Assembly (NCBI RefSeq): GCF_001649575.2
Contig: NC_051433.1
Location: 15,877,874 to 15,941,873, forward strand
Length of the DNA: 64,000 nt
Source: Kryptolebias marmoratus
Lineage: Eukaryota > Chordata > Actinopteri > Cyprinodontiformes > Rivulidae
Reading direction: 5' to 3'
Position numbers and translations under genes: made by a program. The notes beneath the pieces are model-generated. The model was not told the DNA's origin and did no database searches. It saw nothing but the letters and a program-made list of their open reading frames with translations. Shown here in pieces: positions 48,292 through 60,655 of the stretch (positions are counted from its first letter, which is position 1; the number at the start of each line of letters is the position of its first letter).

Positions 48292-51200
48292 CTGTTCCAA
48301 CACAAAAAAGAAGGGCGAATGTATACGAATTCAAACACTTTAATTCTGACTAGAGTGGCAAAAGTTGGAAACCGTCCATGGGAATAAACCTCAAATTAAA
48401 CATACTGAAGGTTGACCCTTAACAGGGATTTTTAACATAGCTGTGGAATTTATGTTTTAGCAAAATCTTGATTAAAATAACCAGATTTAATTGCTGCACC
48501 ATGAATTGAGGTCCCCTGTACATGCAGATGGAAATATTAACATGAGGAGAGTTTAGAGTTGGAAGTAGTTTAGTTGAGAAATGCAATTTACTAGAATTTG
48601 TTTAGTTTTTACGTTGATAAAAGAACAAAAAAGACAACATAATGATCAAATAACATGTAAATCATTTTGTTCAGAGTTGTGTGATTGAAATTAGAAATTT
48701 TCTGTCCATAACTTTAGACACAATGACTTTTTGGTGATATGTAAACGACTGATTTTAGTGTTGTTTTATAGGAAAAATCATCATATAATGTGAACATTTT
48801 TGCTCAAAGTTGTGTACATGAAGTTAGAAAAGAATTAAAACAACAAAAAACGTTCAAATTCAGTTCAAGGTTCAAAATCCATTGGTGTCTATAGATTGTG
48901 GATGTGACAGTAATCTCCACAAATTAAATCATTAAATTAGTTACTTTCATGAACTTTGAGTCAAACTCATTGTTTGTTTATGAAAAAACTAAATGTTTAT
49001 ATTTCAGTTTGTCTAAATCACCCCCCAGTTTCCAGTTTATTCCCAGTAATTCTCATATTTCCCACCAAAAGTTTCCAATTTCGAATATTTCCAACATACC
49101 CCAGCTTAACTTCACATAAAAAAAAAAGTTTCTGGAAAGTCTTTTAAAATTTACCTGAACCTTTCTGCCTCTTTGCATTTCTAATTCTGACCATATTAGT
49201 TATTCAGTCTGGTCAGAATTAAACTATTTCTACAAACTGAGATTGCTCTAAAGGCTATCTGCAACAGGTAAGATATTATTAGTATGAAATCCTTCTAAAA
49301 AAACCCCTTCATATCCCTTTAAGAATCACTACTTTTATATTCCTCCATTGTGACAGTATCTCACCATGACCTTCCTCCCCTCTAAGTCTTCTCCTTCCTC
49401 CTCGTCCTCCTCATCATCATTGTTTGCATACAGGTCATTCTGAACCTCGCTGGGCTTAGGAACCACATCCAGGTCCCAGTCGTCTCCATCATCTGAAAAA
49501 AAAAAAAAAAAAACCCAACAAGAACAATCAGGAGTTGAGTTGGTCCAAGGTTGAGAAGTGACGCTTAAGAAAAGCGGGGAAACAACATGGAGACGTTCAT
49601 CCGCACCGTCCAGGTTGAAGTCACGTGGAAACATGATCCCACAGCCCATGACGTCCCCTGCAAAACAACGAGGCCCAAAAGGGTCCCCGACCCCACTGCC
49701 ATGGAACAGCTTCCCATCGTCTGCAGAACACAAGGAAGCAGGTTAGACCTTTTATCAGATAAATAAAAACAGCTGCCAAATCACAACATATAAACAAACA
49801 TTAGATATTTCCACTTCCACCTACAACTGATCAGTTCAGCTGATCTGAATGAATCAGACTTCAGGGAAAAATGTGAGCTGCTACAGACATTTTATGTAGA
49901 AACTATAAAGGACAGAGATTAACTCTTAACCCTAACGAGGTAAATATCTGTTATCAGGAGGTGATCATAATTTCCCTCAGAGACAAAAATCAAACAGGAT
50001 CCAGTTAAAACCTTTAAATATTACATTTTTTACTATCAATGCTATCAGCAACAACAAAATGTTAACTTTAAAGCCAATTCTAACATTTCCACCATCTGCA
50101 CCATAACCTCTCATTGTTTTATAATCTGCCAGAAAACAAGACTCAACCAGCAGGGGCAGTGAGGCTTGATACAGGCATGAGGCAATCATCCAGCACCTCA
50201 GCGTTAAGTGTTGTTCTTCAACTTAGTTTAGCTTTTCTCCCCACTCTAACCTGTGCAGATATTCATGTCATTTCACTCAAACTTGCTGCTGGAATCAGAA
50301 CAGGTCAGAACTGCAGAGTGAAGCAATGGAGGTCCAGATAAAAAGAGACGTCAGGGGAAGAAACAGTCTAATCTTTTTTATTTTTATTTTTTTAAGGGGA
50401 ATCATGTCCCACTAATTCCAATGGTCATGAGCATAGTGTGATTCCAAGCTGTTAGCATCAATTAATATTGTTTCAGTCACATTTATTTTTAGAGACTCAA
50501 CTGCAGAAATTATTCCACACCCACAGTTATTATCAACAGTCTGAGCAAACAGGAATCAATCAGAGACAGGAAAGAGGTGAACGAACTGCTGCCTCAATGA
50601 AAAACAACAATGCCACGCTGGTCATACTGAGCTATTACCCCTGGGGCCAGTTTTCACATGTCCTCCTGGTTATGTTTACATCCCTCTCGTTGCTAACCAG
50701 CCAACTGCATGTGATGTCATCCGCTATGTCGCCAAAACACTCCTGCTTCGGTAACCAAGTGGTTTTGAGTATTGGGAACTGCTACAGAACGGCTTCCTTA
50801 CAGAAACTGTTCTTAGGTCTAAAACCTGCAGGTACCAGACTGATCAAACTTTATTTACCTGCATGATAAGCTATGGATCCTCTGCTCCAACCTGGATGTC
50901 TGTTTTTTGGATAGTCCTGAAAATCAAAAGAGAAGTTAGTTGAGAACGTCAAAGAAACGAACTATACTCACTAACAGAACCAAAAGAACCCAGGCAGAAT
51001 AATCGGATTTAGGTACAGTTTGGTACACATGCAGACCAGAGATGGGTACGTAAATGACTTGATTCACAAAGAGCTGGCTCGTCTAAAGCAGGTACCAAAG
51101 GCTGGTAGCAATACAAATGGAGTGATAGAGTTATCAGGCAGCTGCCAGAGCATCTGACAGTCAGCTAAAACAGTGAGTGAAGGTCAGCAGAGACAGCCTC

Positions 51201-54200
51201 ATTGGACAGCTTTAATAATTGACAGGGTTTGACAGAAGTCACTGTGGGTTTGCATGAAGCCAGGTGGTCGTATTGTGAAATTATCAGGCATGTGCGGCAT
51301 ACAGATGGCTCGATGTTGGAATCAGTGGGTACGCGAGGCCACATACACATATTTTAAAGCTTCCTATTACCCAAGACAGACTGCATCATGGAAGGATTGT
51401 ATGGAGCGCCAATCATTACAGCCATTACATCTGTAACTGTCATCCAGGCTCAAGTATTGGACTCTTTACAACGTCCTGCGCCATGTGTCAACCCTGATGG
51501 CGTCTGCATGTCCTACCTACCCTTTTGACAATGCCTGTCCACATACAGCACGTGCGTCTGTGGACCGCCTGAGTCGTGTTGCGGTCCTGAAGTGACTTGT
51601 ATCCAGGCCTGAGGGGGCGCTGCTCCCCGCTGACATAGGACCAGCAGTGTGTCCGTGCTGCCAACCCTATTTGATCTGACGGTGTAATCCCTGCCATGAC
51701 CGTTCAACACGTGAAGTTTGATCTCAGTTTCACCACTCCGCCTGGGTGCCTAACTTCTTTTGTCAGCGAGTGACTATAGCTATATACAATCGAAGATGAA
51801 AAATGTCTCATGGTTTCTGAAACCAAGTGGCACTCCTAAAACCTTTGGATGTTAAAGATGACTCTTGATGATGTTTGTGATCTTACAGAAACCCTGCACC
51901 ATCACTCACCCTGTGCATCTACCTCCTATAATTCTGCTTATGGTGTGTATTGTTAATTTTACAAAGGATATCATTTTTGGTGGTGTCAATGAACTCAAAC
52001 TCCAAAGCAACAGAGCAAAAACTGACCAGCTGAAGGAAAATGAGCTGTTTAGAAGGTAAGTGTGAAGTAACACCTGGGAATTAAAGATAAACAGCGTGTG
52101 GTATGCAGAAAATAGAGACAATGAAACTCTTCTCTTAAGGAACTAAAGGGAAAAGGAATCCACTATAAACAATTGCTCATTTATTTAGTTTAAACAACCG
52201 CTGAGCAACAATTAACCGCTGAGAATGTGTTACTGTAAGGGTGAAAAGGTGCCATTGTTTTGATATTTGTAGCAGGAGGTAATGCCTTCCATCAGCAGAC
52301 TGATGTGCCTTACAGGAGAACGAGGTGGGATGGAACGAAACGTTTGGAATGACCATCTGATGGATTTATAATGCTCCATCAAACCGCAGACATGGCAAGA
52401 AAAACAATTCCTGGAAAATAATCAGGGAAAATGACAGAGGCCTATTCTCCACACTGTCTGACCCCAGGGGCACGGCATGCCCGCACAAAGTAACGTCAAG
52501 GGCGTCTGCAGCAATAATTCATCATCTCCCAGGCTGCGAGCTCCATCCCAGCTGGCGCAGCCGTGGTGCGACTCCGAAGACTGACGCTCAATCAATTAGA
52601 GCCCAATAGCAGAGAACGGCGAGCACGAACACGCAACAGGAGAACAACAATATCAGAGCCACACTTCGCTTCATATCTGTCATCCACTTGACACGATAAC
52701 TGCACCCTCAGCAATTACTGCGGGCTTTTATTTATATTAAACAGGATGTGCTCAGCTCGTGATGATTTCATATGAGGCCACTTACGGCAAACTTTCAGCA
52801 AGTCTTAATTCTAAAACAAATATCATCACCTGACATCTTTACGTGTGAATAAACACTAAATAATTAGGACATATTAATTAGGATGTTAATATTAAGCTGT
52901 CAGAAGGATGTTTTCTTTTTGTTTTTTTGCTTTCTTTGCTATTTACCTTGATTTATAAGAACACTGATTCTATTTATTAAAGAGAAAGAGATAAGAAATG
53001 TATATTAGCCAAGTCAAAAAGAACAATCAGGTGTTGCCGTATTAATTCGTTCCAAAGGGTTTTATTTTAACACGGAGTTTCCCGGATTATATAGCAGATT
53101 AACATATAAACGGAACAACCTGCTTTTGATGGAAAACCGGACATGGGTGTAAAACGAGACAATATTTATTCAGTTGTTAGCTTTTCCTTTTTCGGTGATC
53201 CATCACTTTAGGCTGGAAACAGTGAGAGCAGCGGTGCATATGAGGGGAGACGGATGATGAGGCGTTTCGAAGAGGAAAGAGAGGCGTTCGCCGAGTGTGT
53301 ACAGTAATTTGCGCCCCGTATCGGTGTCGGTGACGTGTGCTCGTTATTGTGTTGAGTAAATGGAGGCGGCCCTCACCCTGCGTGCCAGCCCCAGGGCAAT
53401 GTAACACTTCTCTCCAGCATCTGTGATCTCCAGCTCATAATAGTGGAAGCGTGTGTTGAGAGGTCGGCGAGCCTGAGCCAAGCCCACGTCGACGATGCTC
53501 TTCCCTTTCCCTACGTACTCCAGCAGCTGCGAACAGATGTGAGATGAGAACTCAGTTCAAGGAAAATACAATGAAATCAGATGAAAACTTTCATTTAAAG
53601 AAGTTTGAGGCTGAGATACTTTCCCACATTTTTATCTTCACTTTTTAAAGAAACTCTCAGAAAGTAATCACTGGATGTTCATTTACAACTCGTTAACCTT
53701 TGGAGTCAACCCAATTAAAGATGGCTGCCACAGCTAATCAACCTTAGCAAAAACAAAAATGGCTATAACTCAGTCGATGTTACAGATGTTGAGCTAAAAC
53801 TTGACGTGGTCGTAGCTGAAACTGATCCCCAACACATACTCTAACAACTCACACGAGATCTTTGTTTACTACACCTCTACTTCATTTCCTTGGTTTATTT
53901 TGTTCCAACTAATAAAGTGTTTTCAGCTCAGACATTAAAAGGCTAACGACGTACTGACTTCTCTTTTTTTTAATTTAATATAAATTGTAGAAAAGCCGTT
54001 TCAGCCAAGTCAGCCTTTGGTAGGCTCCGGTGTGTCACCTGGATGATGCAGAACTGGTGAAAGGGTTTATTTAAATGGTTGAGACGACCGCTCTGCGTTT
54101 CACTGTTAGTAAAACATGCCCGACTCGCACCGACATGCCTCGTGCTTTGAAAACGATAAGACAGCTCATGCTTTCTGCCTTTCCCAAATAAGAAAGTAAG

Positions 54201-57200
54201 ATAAGTAAAAAAGAAAAGATCCAGTTTCTTTTGATTTTTTATGAGATAAAACTATAAAATCTCAAAAACTATTTTAAACACCTCTACTTGGAATGAAGCC
54301 TCAAAGAACATTTATATTCTCTTTATTACTGATGTGTTGAAACTTTTAGAAACTTATATTGAAATACTCTATTACTGTCATGAGCTGATTCAAGGAATGA
54401 AGGAGAGTATCTCTTAGTGGGTAAAAACAAAAGTAACTGCTGTGTCATATTTAAAAAGAAAAACTATTAGAGCCATAAAAAAGACCATCAAATTCTAATT
54501 ACCTACTACTACTATAGTTTAGTTAATAATTTTTTGTCTTGAATTTGTTTCCCAGTTTGTTTTTGACATATCTTATTTATTTGCAATAAAAAAAAGATAG
54601 AAACAATTCTAATAGACATTTTTTTTTGTCAAAATTATGATCAGCAGAAAAGCTTTTGTATTTTCTGTACAAGCAAATACAACACATTTGGAAATCACAG
54701 AAAGTAAACTTTAATCTTTCCATTTTTTCCCACAGCAGATAAGTTTAAACTTTGCTTTAAACACTTTTGCATTTTGCAAGAAATATCCAGAAGGAGACTT
54801 GGTAAGAGTGTTTAAGTGTGAGGTCTTAAGTTCCAGTTCTTTGTGAATTTCACTTATTTTAACACAACACTCAAATTAGACAGTCTGACTCAGTGTTTTT
54901 AATGATAAAGACTTATTCTACAGCTTTTTTGTTATCAATCTTCGTGTCTGTACGCCTCACAAAAAGCATCTCCTAATAAAAGGATTAAGATTTGGATGTT
55001 TTTTTTCTTAGAAGCTAAATTTGTCCTTTCACTGAAGGAAAGCAGCCTACAGAGACCTGATAAACGGCCCTCTTTCTACTTCCACACCACACACTCCTCA
55101 TTGTCTAACTTTTAACCTTCAGCTGCAGCTGACGTTGATTGAAGTGACTCACCTGAAGACATTTATCTAAGTTTACACAGCTCCATCCGAGCTGACAGAA
55201 GCTGCTCAGGGACTCACCATGCCTGTCACCTTGACGTCATAGAGACGGGCCCAGTCCTCTTCGTGACTATCAACTATCATCTGTGCATCATCGTCCTCCA
55301 TTCCCCAATCAGCGTTCAGGTCCAGGAGAACTTCTTCCCCTAACGAGTGCATCCCTACTGCAGGGTACAGAGCATCAGGAGACGCTGGGACGTCAACGCT
55401 GCCGATCTGAGCAAACATTCGGACACAGCACTGTTTAAGAACACGGGTGGGGATCTACGAGCTGCATGAGAAGAGTTTAAACACGCGAGCAAGTTGTGCC
55501 ATTATGAAACATTATGTCTTTGGGATACTTGCTTCATCACCATTCTTGGTAAAAAACACAGTTATCTGTCCATCGTCAGAGTCCAACGAGATTCCGCAAC
55601 CGATTCTGTCGCCTCTGCAGCATTTGGCGCCAAACTGCTGCCCAACCGTGCTGCCATTGTAGAGCCTGCAGGGAGGGAGGCAGGACGGGTACGGTTTATC
55701 ATATTCTGAACATACATACAATATAAACAAACGAAAACAGACAGAAGAGGGCATTTAGAAAATGCAGTAAGAAAAGACAAAAATGGCACCATAAACATAT
55801 TGTAAAGGTTTCTATAGCAGAACAAATAAAGCACTCAAATATCTGAGAAGTTTAAGCTGCTGAAATATAAACAGAAATGTACTAAAAGTCGATTCCAGTC
55901 ACAGATTTATGCTCCATTTTATGCATCCCCTGCTTTTCTTCTCCCTATTGTCAAAGCTTAAAAAAAAGGCACTACACAAAAACAGAACTGATTTAAAGCT
56001 TCAGCGCAACAAGAATGCGTCAGTGCATTGCTTTAGTCACAGTTATATGTGGATTCCCGATGACCGGGCCTGCAGTTCGAGAGTATCGTGAGTAATGTTG
56101 ATGCCTTTCAGTTCCCAGTATGGAGACGTTTCAAAGGGAGCTGTAGAGTAGTGAAAGTTTCACATAAATGTGAAACCATCAAAATGAATTTGTTGTTTCA
56201 CTAAGCCTTCCTGAGATGTCAGATCAACATGTACTGTACTTGTAGCTCCACTAACCTTCATTAAGTTTCTAAAACAGTTCCCGAAAGTATTGACTGAATA
56301 AGCTTTTCCTAAAAGCAGAAACAATTCATGAGAGCCAGACAAAAAAATATGTTCTGATCTGATGTTGAAGCCCAAAATCCGTTTAATCCCAGTTCACACC
56401 CAATCATAAAAAAGTAATTGAAGATTTCTTTACTGGCTCGAGTCTTTACAAAAAGCCAAATTTAAAACTTATTTTCAAGGGCCAAGGGCCTTATATTTTC
56501 TTTGCAACAGCACAGAAAATATGCACATACAGGTCTCCATGCAGCCCGTGGGAGGTCAAAGAAAAATCAGAAATCGAATATAAATCATTCTGCACGCAAA
56601 CCCAACGTCTCCGTTTTTTTATTTGAAACCGCCTTTATTTTGAAGGAGAGTGGGTGTTTACGTCAGCCGACTCCTGTGTGCGCGCTAGCAGCAGGGTCTT
56701 TCCACTGGTAGTAAAGTTTGTGTGGGATTAAGGAGTCACCGTCATGTCAGCACACGGTAAAAACACAAAGGCTGATACAAAATGTAGAGGTTTTAAACGA
56801 GGTATGGACTCTTAGGAGTTTATTTGGTGGATTCAGTAGCAAAGCAGGGAGCTCAGTTTGTAGAAAACAGAGCAATGTAAATAAAATCAGCACCATCAGA
56901 CTAAAACGTACAGAAAAATGCAAAGCAGGCACACACACTGACCAAACTGCAAAAAACAACAAGGCCTTTTTATCAAGATTTACATATCCAGGAAATAAGC
57001 AGTCAAGGCTAGCTTTGTAATATTTCACAAAACAGCAAGCTGTTCTCTAATTAGGAGTTCATTAAAGAGTTTTTGGAGGTCTCTTCTGCAATAATATGTT
57101 TAAAAAAAAAATAAGAAAGGAGAGGACAAATTTCCACCTATGAGAAGGCAGCAAATCAGGACACAGAAACCCGCCTCCACATCTGCCTTGACTTCAGTGC

Positions 57201-60200
57201 ACATGTTCAACCCAACAAATATATTAGATTTTTTCCACCGGAGATAAGAAATACCAAAAAATAGCCAATTTAATAGCGTTGAAATACTGCAAAACATGCA
57301 GATTTTGTTTCACAAATATTTGTGAATGTTCATTATTCACATTCAATATATAAAACTTAAATTCTCAGTATGACAGGTTCAGATTTTTTGTTGCCAAGTT
57401 TCAGTGTCAACTCTAATAAGCTATTGGAACTCATATTTTATAAATAATTAGCCTTTAGATTACTGTGGTCCGGCCTTCCACAACAGTCCCAGTTCCATTT
57501 GTGGCCTTCTGGGAGAATAAAACAAACAATCAGCTGCCCACTCCTGATGTACAGGGCTTCAGTCAGTCTTTTCACCACAGAAAATAAATACAAGAATGTA
57601 AGGACAGCATTTCTCTGCGACCACTCCACATTGCGTGTGTGTGATAAACAAACCATCACATACTTGCCATCATCTGCATGGAAAGCCACGGAGTTCGGGA
57701 GCCAGCCGGGCTGATGGTCCAGTTTGTACAACTGAGGCACCAAACCAACAGCAATCATGCCCCGCACGCCCGTATCAACGATTGTCACCTGGAAAGAGCA
57801 CCGGCTGTTATTGTTAGGGAAACGATTTCCTCAAATTTAAGACCTTTATTTCATCAAACTTTCAATGCAACAAGAAAGGTCTTTTTATATACCAGAAACA
57901 AACAGATATTAGCAGGTCCTATTACCTGAAAATAATACTGAGACCATTCTTCCTCGTTCTAACTGAGCAGTGGTCGTGAGCTGCTTGACTTTCCTTTTTG
58001 ATAAATCCAATAGTTAGGGTTGGTTTGGGTTTCCTGAGCTATCACTTAGTTCTGCTGCTATAGACTCAGACTGCTGGAGGACAAACTGACCACATTTCCT
58101 CCCTCTGCTGCTGTCTTTACTTGCATTAAGGGTTTATTTGCCGTTGAAGATCCTCACTCAGATTCTGTCCTTTATTTTTAATATATTAACATTATATTTT
58201 GAGATGATTCTGCTTCTCTTTGTACATGAACTCGTTTCCAATCCAGCCTGAAACACTATAACATCTTGTTGTGCAACCTTGCATGATGGATCGGAAATCT
58301 TTAAGTAAGGAGCTAGTTTACACCCTTGTTATGATAACTAAATACTGACCATATGACATCATCTCTGAGGAGCCGTACACAGACGAAATGAAACTGGAGA
58401 AGTGCTGGCAGGTCCAGGGAGAGGAGGAGAGGAAACTTTCAAGCCGTTTCCCATGACCTCAACACTGGTATCCTGGGAGTCACAAGAAATAAATCTCCCC
58501 TTCTCTGTAACACGCAGATAAACTCAAAAAAAAAATCTGCGATCGGATCTAAAATCTGCACCCACTTATCACTTATTGCCACTGACGTAAACACTTCTCT
58601 CCCTCCGCCGACATAACTCCAAGAAAGCTGAGTCACAAAAATGGGACCACACGTAAGTTTTAAGGTTAAGTTACAAACTTCGGCCCACGTTAGACCCAAC
58701 AGGATGTGACTATTGGGCAAGTTCGAGCACGGCTTATTCAGAAACAGATGCTGGCCTCAGATGTTTGTGTCTTAAAGAAAAATAAACTGGAGCTGTGACT
58801 TATTCGGACATGTGAAACCACTCAGTCAGGGCTGAAACAACCGAGTCGTCAGACCAAAACAGGGTTTTTTTTGTGTAATATGTACAATAAAATGAATTTA
58901 TACAGCTCAGCAGAGCTTTTTAATCGCCTACCACTGACGGTGCAAAGCAGTAATGGTTTTAACTCATGTCTGTTTGTCTGTAAAAATAGCAAAACATCTC
59001 AGGAACCACTGGATAGATTTTAATGAAACTCTCAGAAAATAACCACTGATTAACTTCTGAAGTCAACCCCACTCAAGACGGCCACTACAGCTAAGTGAAC
59101 TTAGCGAACACAAAAATGATTACACCTCAGTCAGTTTGACAGATATTGAGCTAATGTTTTGCGTGGTAGTAGCTGAGAGTCATTCCCAACACATGCTCTG
59201 AGCACCATAAAATCTGGCAATGTCTTTTTTGAGTATATATTTAAAAAGGTCAACTGTGAGGTTTGATAAACCAGTTGAGTAAGTTGGAGTTAAGATGCAG
59301 AACCATGTCAAAACTTCATGTAGGGTCAGAGTCCATAACTTCCCACAAAAGTCTAAATGTTATTGATAATTTTTAACTGTATAGAAACACCACTGGATGG
59401 TTCTCTGTTTGGCTTCAGACCATCTTTAATGAGCTCCTTTTCAAAAGAAAGCAGCAGTTTTTCAGGATACCATTTCTAAATTTTGTAATTTGTTTTTTTT
59501 CCATCTGATAGATTTAAATTTCCTGTACGGATGAAGAGGTAAACTATGTTCACTGACAATGATTTTCAGAAGTGATTTCCAAAACAGAATCTTGTCAGTT
59601 TTTGATGCAGTGTCGCACGAGGGTCTAAAATTTACGTCCATTCAATACTTGTTGGTAGCTTTCGCCCTAATTTTTTTAAAAAGATATTAGGATTTTTAAC
59701 CACACTAAGAACCTATGGTAAATGTTAAAGTCAATGAAGTAACTAACCTCCTGCCAGTTTAACTAAAATACCCTGTGATGTCCCATCCACCCCTCTAACA
59801 CCCACCCATCACACTGTTGTTGTTCTTTAGGCTGCTCCCTTCTTCAGGGTCGCCACAGCGAGCAAACTCAAAAGATTTGGCAATCGTTTTACGCTCCTGG
59901 GCTCAAACCTGCAGCCTCAGGATTACAAGACAGCAGGCCTGACCACAAAGCATCCATCACACTACCAAGTTCAAATTTGAAGGAAGTATGAACTGGGAGA
60001 TTTTTAAAGTACTGAAAATGTCAAAAAGAAAACTAAAGTGATCAAAATTCACCTCCTAACAGAACAGAACTGCAGGAACCCTGCTAAACTTCGGCTGATT
60101 GTCCTAATTTGTTAATGAGAGAAAATCCACTATCAGTTTCTGAACACTGAAGCGGTGACATCCTGTAGTGAGCAACACCACACAATTGACGGTATTCAGA

Positions 60201-60655
60201 CCAAGATTTCACTTCCACTGAAATGTGCTCTGCTGTGTTTTAGCTACAACCCAGTGAGACGGAGAGCTCTTGTGTTAGCAAGATCAGTTCTTACTTCAAA
60301 ATAGCGATTCCTTTTAGATAACGGCCTTGCAGCTACAAAACAGCCAACTTCATCCGAATTCCCGTGATACCTATGTGAAGATTTAAAAAAAAAATACAGT
60401 CATTATTTCAGCACAAAGCATGCATAGTGAGATGGTGCTGAAAAAAATAAATGTAACAATCAGTTTTGCTTTTTTCCCCCTCGCCCCCTGCTTTAGATTG
60501 CACAGTGGCGTCGCTCCTCGCGCTTACCTGAGTACATCTCCATCTCTCAGCATTCTCTTGAGCCGCTCCCGGTAACGCACGGCTCGGACCTCACGAATTA
60601 CTTGAATTCGCCTCCTCCAGTTCATGAAGCGATAGTGAAGGTTTATGTCGTCCAT
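48157..60655 (-). CDS. spryd3: SPRYD3, SPRY domain-containing protein 3
   Basis: Conserved vertebrate protein with two SPRY domains; its molecular role is poorly known. SPRY folds usually bind protein partners. Coding exons (minus) are 60655-60528, 60370-60295, 57788-57664, 55665-55533, 55406-55218, 53526-53377, 50916-50859, 49720-49607, 49492-49365 and 48291-48157. They total 1,236 nt, or 411 aa, against 442 in human. All phases match. SPRY1 spans about residues 45-215 (DHQPGWLPNSVAFHADDGKL, DRIGCGISL, FPAVGMHSLGEE-like YPAVGMHSLGEE). SPRY2 spans about 220-411 (NRHPGWSRGSIAYHADDGK, DVMGCGIMFPRDF, VFFTRNGKVVG, YPTIGMMSTGEKVKVDL). An acidic insert (residues about 325-365) interrupts SPRY2, as in human. 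The start at 60,655 is supported by an in-frame TGA just upstream in the spliced 5' exon. One intron uses a GC donor. Confidence 0.95.
49170..49322. repeat. Fold-back family F1, shortened copy in spryd3 intron 9
   Basis: Contains gtctggtcagaattaaacta and ctatctgcaacaggtaagat. The left arm is reduced to ctaattctgaccatattag. Confidence 0.6.
49365..49492 (-). CDS. spryd3: spryd3 exon 9, acidic insert
   Basis: 128 nt; acceptor preceded by about 15 T (ttttcag), donor gtgaga. It encodes DGDDWDLDVVPKPSEV, then NNDDEEDEEEGEDLEGRKVM. It corresponds to the Glu-rich insert of human SPRYD3 but is shorter. Confidence 0.93.
49607..49720 (-). CDS. spryd3: spryd3 exon 8
   Basis: 114 nt; acceptor gttctgcag and donor gtgcgg. 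It encodes DGKLFHGSGVGDPFGPRCF, then GDVMGCGIMFPRDFNLD. Confidence 0.94.
50859..50916 (-). CDS. spryd3: spryd3 exon 7
   Basis: 58 nt; acceptor gattttcag and donor gtaaat. It encodes DYPKNRHPGWSRGSIAYHA, nearly identical to human. Confidence 0.94.
51040..51700 (+). mobile_element. Tc1-like transposase remnant in spryd3 intron 7 side
   Basis: Located between exons 7 and 6. Plus-strand coding traces include FDNACPHTARASVDRLSR, the DNAxPHxAR catalytic segment of Tc1-like transposases, and MARCWNQWVREA upstream. Stops and frameshifts are present, so it is inactive. Confidence 0.55.
52140..52760. promoter_or_regulatory. Candidate conserved non-coding element in spryd3 intron 6
   Basis: A stretch of balanced composition in otherwise AT-rich intron, without repeat phrases shared elsewhere in the window. 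It contains homeodomain-like caattagagc and caataattcat segments. Conservation is a guess from composition only. Confidence 0.2.
53377..53526 (-). CDS. spryd3: spryd3 exon 6
   Basis: 150 nt, phase 0 at both ends; acceptor gttcgcag and donor gtgagg. It encodes LLEYVGKGKSIVDVGLAQAR, then ELEITDAGEKCYIALGLARR, the start of SPRY2. Confidence 0.95.
53632..53855. repeat. Dispersed repeat family R2, copy 3
   Basis: Contains actctcagaaagtaatcact, caattaaagatggctgccac and gacgtggtcgtagctgaaac. It lies in spryd3 intron 5. Confidence 0.65.
55218..55406 (-). CDS. spryd3: spryd3 exon 5
   Basis: 189 nt, phase 0 at both ends; acceptor tgctcag and donor gtgagt. It encodes IGSVDVPASPDALYPAVGMH, then SLGEEVLLDLNADWG and DWARLYDVKVTGM, the end of SPRY1. 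Confidence 0.95.
55533..55665 (-). CDS. spryd3: spryd3 exon 4 with GC splice donor
   Basis: 133 nt; acceptor cctgcag. It encodes LYNGSTVGQQFGAKCCRGDR, then IGCGISLD and ITVFFTKNGDE. The phase-0 join to exon 5 and the alignment NGDE-IGS to human NGKR-VGS both require the exon to end at 55,533, where the intron begins gcaagt. Confidence 0.9.
57664..57788 (-). CDS. spryd3: spryd3 exon 3
   Basis: 125 nt; acceptor tttccag and donor gtatgt. It encodes VTIVDTGVRGMIAVGLVPQL, then LDHQPGWLPNSVAFHADDG. Confidence 0.95.
58965..59225. repeat. Dispersed repeat family R2, copy 4
   Basis: Contains aaaacatctcaggaaccact, gattttaatgaaactctcag and gcgtggtagtagctgagagt. It lies in spryd3 intron 2. Confidence 0.65.
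59810..59950. repeat. Dispersed repeat fragment
   Basis: Contains ggctgctcccttcttcaggg, tcgccacagcgagcaaactc and aacctgcagcctcaggatta, a widespread fish repeat partly shared with 36.34-36.48 kb. Confidence 0.5.
60295..60370 (-). CDS. spryd3: spryd3 exon 2
   Basis: 76 nt; acceptor cacatag and donor gtaaga. It encodes YHGNSDEVGCFVAARPLSK, then RNRYFE, matching human YHGNSGEVGCYVASRPLTK. Confidence 0.94.
60528..60655 (-). CDS. spryd3: spryd3 exon 1 (first coding)
   Basis: 128 coding nt; acceptor gattttcag two bases before the ATG, donor gtaagc. It encodes MDDINLHYRFMNWRRRIQVI, then REVRAVRYRERLKRMLRDGD. Human SPRYD3 has about 14 extra N-terminal residues, absent here. Confidence 0.94.
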
